Origin: Poa pratensis
Lineage: Eukaryota > Streptophyta > Magnoliopsida > Poales > Poaceae
Assembly (NCBI GenBank): GCA_947311845.1
Contig: CAMZMU010000048.1
Span: forward strand, 28,482,406 to 28,546,405
DNA: 64,000 nt
Reading direction: 5' to 3'
The notes under the pieces were generated by a model. It had not been told where the DNA came from, did no database searches, and worked only from the letters and a program-made list of their open reading frames with translations. Every line of letters starts with the position of its first letter. Position 1 is the stretch's first letter. A program made the position numbers and the translations under genes. Shown one piece after another: positions 59,019-64,000 of the stretch.

Positions 59019-60548
59019 TCCGGTGTCTCCTATCCCTACGTGCCCTCCATTTGTTTTTCACATCTATTGAAATTGTTATGTTTGGCTAATTGTCTCCATG
59101 GAAATGTCAAAGGATAGAGCCGGAAGGCGAGAGCTTTGGAAACCATAGAGCTTGTTGTCTGTTAAAAGGTGGAGATTGTGCACTATATGTAGGGGAAGAG
59201 AACACCTACCTCAAGTGAATTTTCTTTAAGCTCACTTGATTACATTTAACCAAAGTAAGGACCGAAGAAGAGTAGAGTATAGCCTAAACGAAAAACAAAA
59301 TAGTCGAGAAAATCAATACAAGCAAAGACGTGTGCCCTCCTGGTACACGCATCCTCATCACATGAGGAGATGCACACATAGAAATACTCCTGACTTCTTG
59401 GCCTACTGGCACGCATTCCCCGGAATCCGCGCCACTACACCCTCACCGTGGTAGGAAAGTTGGACACTATTTTCCACCGGTACCCATGAAGAGCATCATA
59501 ATTTAATGTCTTACATGATTCCACGAGAAACGAATTTGGAGGTTGCACTGTTAGTGATGAACTTTTTGTTGCATCAGATGAAGCAATTGATGAACAAAAT
59601 CACTATAGACAGGGACAAAGTCAAAGAGGAACGAGCAGGGGCTACGCCTCCCCCTTATGTTCAAGATAATCTTAGAAAATCAGCCATTCCTATTTTTTAA
59701 AGCTAGTATAGCTTCCTGATAAAAATCAAAACACTAATTAGTCTAACTCTGACCCCCTTGAGCTCGATTCCTAGATCCGTCCATGAGCCCAGAAGAACCG
59801 GACGACCCCCTTTAGTGGGCCACTGAAAACCAATACGAGTTAGACATGGAGGAGAGTGTTATTTGAGAAAGAATCTCTTATTATAAAACTTGATTTGTAA
59901 CGTAGGAAAGAAGGACTAGATCGAGGAGCTGCGAATTGGCTTGATTTGTGTATGCAGGTCATTCTAATTTCCAACGGAAGAGAGAATCTTAATGGAAGCC
60001 ACAAGATGATCTTCTGACTATACCTGAGGATATTGTCTGCATTTTTTCACTGAGCCGATTATTTGCATTGTTCTTTTTTCTGAAGTAATCGTTCTTCAAA
60101 AGATAAGACGCCAATAACGACTAGTAGCTAAAAGGAAAAGCACATGTTAGCTCCCTGGTAATTAATGGAGAAACTCTTTCCCCGGCAATAGAAACGAACT
60201 TCTTTGTCATGAACCAGAGAAGCCTCCTCACATGTCCACATCGCATATGTGTCACATTTTTTTGTCATTAGTTAAAAATAGTCAAGTGGCAAAAATAATA
60301 AATTAATATACAAAAACCTACTCGCGGGCGACATGACAAACTTAAGTGTTTTGCTCCCGCCAATCCCAAGTCAAGGGGCTTCAAATTTTATTTTGTTTAT
60401 GATCTAGTCGACATGGAGTGCACGAATTCCTAGAAAAACCTCACTGCTCATTCCAATTCTCGTAAGATGTTAACATCCGTGACAATAGAGGCCACGACCT
60501 TTGTTTAAGTTCCATGGGCGTTGACCATCGATAACCAGCTCTTTGACA
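59019..60548 (+). repeat. Tandem repeat copy C, left part
   Basis: Same block order as copies A and B: 'cggtgtctcctatccctacg' at 59021, 'agagcttgttgtctg' near 59147, 'gttatttgagaaagaatctc' near 59859, 'gttgaccatcgataacc' near 60520. It is interrupted at 60548 by a LINE fragment and resumes at 61704. Confidence 0.7.
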
Positions 60549-61703
60549 GTGCAAGGTCAATTGGGAAAAGGTGTGCCGTCCAACCGAGTTTGGTGGTTTG
60601 GGGATACTAGACACGGAAAGATTTGGTGTGGCTCTTCGGCTACGTTGGCTATGGCTTGAGTGGACGGACAACTCTAAGCTATGGATCGGTATGGGCAATC
60701 CATGTACAAGGGAGGACTACGACCTTTTCTATGCATGCACCACAATCACTATTGGCAACGGTCACAAGGCACCATTTTGGGACTCCCCTTGGTTGAATGG
60801 ACGGAGGCCGCGTGACATTGCACCCCTCATCTACTTGATCTCAAAACGGAAGAAATGGTGTGTGCAAAAAGCCATGCATGATGATGCATGGATAAACCAA
60901 ATAAACACGGCCGACGGAGTCACCCTCGCCCACATACAACAATTTGTTGCCCTATGGACCTCTCTACAACAAGTGCACCTTGATGAAGATGTCCCCGACA
61001 CCATCATTTGGACCATGTCCTCCACGGGAGTCTACACGACAAGTTCGGCCTACCACGCACAATTCTTAGGTTCCACCTCCACCAACATGAAGAAGCTTGT
61101 TTGGAAGGTGTGGGCACCCCCCAAATGCAAATTCTTCGCTTGGCTTATCATCCAAAACCGGGTGTGGACGGCGGACCATCTACGGCGGAGGGGTTGGCCA
61201 AATTGTGATCTTTGCCCTCTTTGCAAGCAAACGAGAGAAACGGCCGCCCACCTTTTGTTCCAATGCCGTTTCGCTAGGCGCATTTGGTGCATGGTGAAGG
61301 ATTGGCTCCACTTATCATGGTTGGATGTGAGCTCTTGGGACAACTTCATTTGTGTCCAAGATTGGTGGACTCACATGACCATGAATGACTCCACTAGGAG
61401 AAAGGCGATTGCATCCCTCAAAATGCTTATCTCTTGGGAACTATGGACCGAGCGCAACGCTAGAGTGTTCCGGCACAAATCCACCCTACCTTCGTTCATT
61501 TTGGGGAGGATCAAAGACGAGGCACAAACATGGGTCAAAGCGGGTGCCAAGCATTTGGAGTTTATCTTGCCGGGAGATTAATCTCCTAGCTAACTTTTTG
61601 GGTGGACCTTTTGGTCGGTGTTGTAAACAATGTTAAAACCCCTAACTCCTCCTTAATTAATATATAGGGCAAATCTTTTGCCTCATAAATTCAAAAAAAA
61701 AAA
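60549..61703 (+). mobile_element. 5'-truncated LINE with poly-A
   Basis: It begins in the middle of a coding sequence and ends with an 11-base A run (61693-61703), the hallmark of incomplete target-primed reverse transcription. The flanking repeat continues across it: '..ctctttgaca' then 'catttcacgactgg', as in copies 0 and A. Only a 2-4 base overlap could be target duplication. Confidence 0.85.
60550..61581 (+). CDS. LINE ORF2 C-terminal fragment with zf-RVT domain
   Basis: Open from the truncation point, without an own start codon, to a TAA at 61579-61581, about 343 residues. The N-terminal part has KVCRPTEFGGLGILDTERFG and LRLRWLWLEWTD, the segment just after the reverse transcriptase in this LINE type. 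The zf-RVT domain (about 61085-61300) has WAPPKCKFFAWLIIQNRVWT and CPLCKQTRETAAHLLFQCRF. The end reads IKDEAQTWVKAGAKHLEFIL. It differs clearly from the LINE at 50905, so it belongs to another family. Unlike nearly all other element genes here, its frame is unbroken over 1 kb. It is not expected to be functional. Confidence 0.88.
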   Translation, partial: CKVNWEKVCRPTEFGGLGILDTERFGVALRLRWLWLEWTDNSKLWIGMGNPCTREDYDLFYACTTITIGNGHKAPFWDSPWLNGRRPRDIAPLIYLISKRKKWCVQKAMHDDAWINQINTADGVTLAHIQQFVALWTSLQQVHLDEDVPDTIIWTMSSTGVYTTSSAYHAQFLGSTSTNMKKLVWKVWAPPKCKFFAWLIIQNRVWTADHLRRRGWPNCDLCPLCKQTRETAAHLLFQCRFARRIWCMVKDWLHLSWLDVSSWDNFICVQDWWTHMTMNDSTRRKAIASLKMLISWELWTERNARVFRHKSTLPSFILGRIKDEAQTWVKAGAKHLEFILPGD

Positions 61704-61830
61704 CATTTCACGACTGGACCTGTTGTAAGTGTGAGAGGGTTCTAATATAGACAATTAAATATGATGTGCGATGTATACCTTGACTCCCTCTTATAAATTG
61801 ACATAGGACACAACCGAGTCATCTAGGCAG
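61704..61830 (+). repeat. Tandem repeat copy C, right part
   Basis: Continues copy C after the LINE fragment and ends at 'tcatctaggcag', where the Copia element inserted. The stretch 61750-61790 gives the empty-site sequence that confirms the Helitron boundaries in copy B. Confidence 0.7.
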
Positions 61831-61976
61831 TGTTAGAGTTGTAATCTGAACCGTATCAGGTACGGTGTAGTACACCGACCTGTACGTTCCTTGTACACCA
61901 CGTTGGGGGTTTTTCCCTTCCTATATTAACACGAACCCGATGCCCTAGCGGGCTATCATTTTGCCCAACGCTCACA
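61831..61976 (+). repeat. 5' LTR of the Copia element (146 bp)
   Basis: Very short LTR. It contains 'cctatattaac' (61920), a possible TATA box, and ends 'caacgctcaca'. The end is set by the primer binding site that follows directly. Confidence 0.85.
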
Positions 61977-61990
61977 TGGTATCCAGAGCC
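61977..61990 (+). other. Copia primer binding site
   Basis: tggtatccagagcc matches the plant initiator-methionine tRNA site (tggtatcagagc) except for one extra c. Confidence 0.85.
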
Positions 61991-62131
61991 ATCTTCTTCC
62001 CTTCTAGCCGCCGCCGCCGGTGAAACCGATCAAAACCCTAGAAACCTACAACCCAAGAACTTCCGATCTCCATTGCTAGATCGACGACAAACACTACGAC
62101 CCACCCTTCCCTCCCAAAACAACCCAAGATC

Positions 62132-64000
62132 ATGGCGTCCTCCTCGTCGACGTCCGCGGTGCCTGGCCTTGGTGCCCCGCCTGCAACGAAGCTCACCCGG
62201 GAGAATTTTCTCTTCTGGAAGGCGCAGATCATGCCTGCGCTCCGCGGTGCTCGGGTCATGGGGCTCCTGGAGGGCTCCGACTCCGCGCCGTCTGAAACAA
62301 TGGAGGTAGAAGATGAGAACAAGAAGAAGCAGGTGGTGCCGAACCTGGCCTATGACACTTGGATCATCAAGGACCAGGTGGTCATGAGCTTCCTTGTCAA
62401 TTCCCTTGGCGAGGACATGCTGCCTCATACCTTCGGGCTTGAGCATGCCGCTGAGGTTTGGGCTGCCATCACCAATGTGCACTCCACGCAGTCGAAGGCC
62501 AAGATCTCCACGCTACGGGGTGTGCTTGCGAACACGAAGAAAGAAGACATGACCGTGGCCAAGTTCATAGCCACGATGAAGGGCTTTGCGTCGGAACTCG
62601 TCGCTGCTGGCAAGCATATTGACGATGACGAGATCCGCGACTACATCCTGAACGGCCTGGACGGCGCTGGTTGCCTCCATCAACGCTGTCCCGAGCACCT
62701 CGCTCAACGACATGTGCTCCCAGCTCGAGGCGTTTGATCTTCGCCAGAAGATGCCCACCTCCTCCGGACAGAGCTCCGGGACGTTCTCCTCCTCTGCCAA
62801 CGCGGCCACCCACGGCCGCCCGTACAACCGATCTGGAGGACAGCAGCGGCCTGATAACCGCGATGATCGTCGTGGCCGTGACGATCGTGAAGACAGGCGT
62901 GGATGGGAGGATTGTCACTGGCGCGATGGACAGCAGGGACGTCGCAATGATCCGCGGCGTCGTGGCCGTGGCCGTGGCCGCGGCCGTGGCCGTGCTCCTA
63001 CGCCATGGCAGGATGGTGTGACCTGCCAAATATGCAAGAAAGAAGGCCATCCAGCCAGCGAGTGCTGGTGGCGTTACTCCGACAGATCAGATGATGAAGA
63101 TGACACCTATGATCAGAAGGGCACGTACGGCGTCGACACCAATTGGTACATGGACAGTGGAGCCACAAACCACATCACGGGACAACTCAACAAGTTGACT
63201 ACTCATGACAACTACAAGGGCCGTGATCATGTCTACAATGCAGGAGGAAAAGGTATGCAAATTGCACATGTTGGTCATTCCGTATTGCACACCCCTCATA
63301 GTTCAATTCATGTCCATAATGTTTTGCATGTCCCTGATGCCTCTAAGAATTTACTTTCAGCACATAAAATTGCCCTTGACAATAATGCATTCATTGAATT
63401 TCATCCTTTCTTCTTCTTGATTAAGGATCAGGACACGAAGAAAATAATGTTTAGAGGTCCATGTCATGGCGGCTTGTATCCCCTCGTTCCTGTCTCCACC
63501 AAGCAAGCTTTCCTCACCGTCAAGCCGTCTTCATCTACGTGGCATTGTCGTTTAGGGCACCCGTCATCTTTTATTGTTCAACAAGTTGTTAGGAAAAATA
63601 ATCTCTCGTATTCGCCAGAAATAAATCCTTATGTTTGTGATCCATGTCAACAGGCTAAGAGTCATCAGTTACCCTATCCTGTTTCCACTAGTGTGTCCAG
63701 TTTTCCTTTAGAGCAAATTTTTTCTGATGTTTGGGGGCCTGCCCCTCCCTCTGTGGGCAAGCACTTATATTATGTAAGCTTCATCGATGATTATAGTAAA
63801 TTTACTTGGATCTATTTGCTCAAGAAACGTTCTGATGTGTTTCAAGTCTTTCTTAATTTCCAACAACTTGTTGAACGTAAATTTGATCGCAAAATTATCA
63901 CCATGCAAACTGATTGGGGTGGTGAATATGAAAAACTCAATGCCTTTTTCCAAAAAGTGGGTATTACCCATCATGTGTCATGCCCTCATGCTCACCAACA
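62132..64000 (+). pseudogene. Copia gag-pol polyprotein (partial; one frame break)
   Basis: Starts at ATG 62132 (MASSSSTSAVPGLGAPPATK). The gag domain has LTRENFLFWKAQIMPALRGA and KDQVVMSFLVNSLGEDML. Near 62660 the frame shifts by one base, and the protein continues with VASINAVPSTSLNDMCSQLE, open to the window end. That second part has an Arg/Gly-rich segment, a CCHC zinc knuckle (CQICKKEGHPASEC, about 63024-63065), the protease motif WYMDSGATNHITG (Asp at 63153), the pre-integrase motif WHCRLGHPS, a CDPCQQAKSHQLPY zinc site, and integrase core motifs SDVWGPAP, FIDDYSKFTWIYLLKKRSDV and TDWGGEY. Reverse transcriptase and RNase H lie beyond 64000. Confidence 0.92.

Larger units (their letters stand above)
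61831..64000 (+). mobile_element. Copia LTR retrotransposon (5' part, runs off the window)
   Basis: The LTR (61831-61976) starts TGTTAG and ends CA. It is followed by a methionine-initiator-tRNA-type primer site and a gag-protease-integrase reading order typical of Copia. It interrupts the repeat motif 'tctaggcag|tacatg', and GGCAG (61826-61830) is the expected target duplication. The 3' half lies outside the window. Confidence 0.92.

Overview
This is a stretch of nuclear plant DNA, almost certainly from a large, repeat-rich grass genome of the Triticeae type (wheat, barley or rye relatives). The evidence is nested Gypsy/Tat retrotransposons of about 14.6 kb, a CACTA transposon with Tnp2-type transposase and CACTAGTA ends, a Helitron, LINEs carrying DUF4283 and zf-RVT domains, and a short-LTR Copia element. 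I see no bacterial features. Only one likely host gene is present: a small protein gene at 9653-9900, whose 5' leader is split by the CACTA element and whose reading frame is broken.

Layout. 1-2051: two copies of a long tandem repeat, ending in a TATA box and the leader of the small host gene. 2052-9619: a 7.57-kb CACTA element flanked by a GAT target duplication. It encodes a broken Tnp2 transposase, a protein with a C48/Ulp1-type protease domain and a small coiled-coil membrane protein. 9620-10663: the rest of the host gene and its 3' flank. 10664-12467: another repeat copy. 12468-50446: a Helitron, inserted in reverse, with captured gene fragments. Inside it lies a Gypsy/Tat element (15556-44765, duplication AAATG), and inside the integrase gene of that element lies a second Tat element of the same family (22574-37101, duplication GATAT). 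50447-50745: the repeat copy resumes. 50905-57872: a LINE. 59019-61830: a third repeat copy, interrupted by a 5'-truncated LINE of another family (60549-61703). 61831-64000: a Copia element running off the window end.

How parts work together. The order of events can be read directly: repeat copy, then Helitron, then outer Tat element, then inner Tat element. Each Tat element carries gag-pol on the plus strand. On the minus strand each carries a five-exon antisense gene of the 'putative gypsy type transposon' family (PF04195), with its own TATA box between gene and 3' LTR. Both also carry many copies of TCGGGGACT, the same sequence that sits just before the 3' LTR. These antisense genes, the dispersed polypurine-tract-like motif and a gag start codon inside the LTR are the most unusual signals in the window.

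Caution. Almost every coding region, including those of elements with nearly identical LTRs, is interrupted by single-base indels. In the LTR pairs these are mostly one-base shortenings of homopolymers. Many of the 'frameshifts' may therefore be base-calling or assembly errors and not real mutations.
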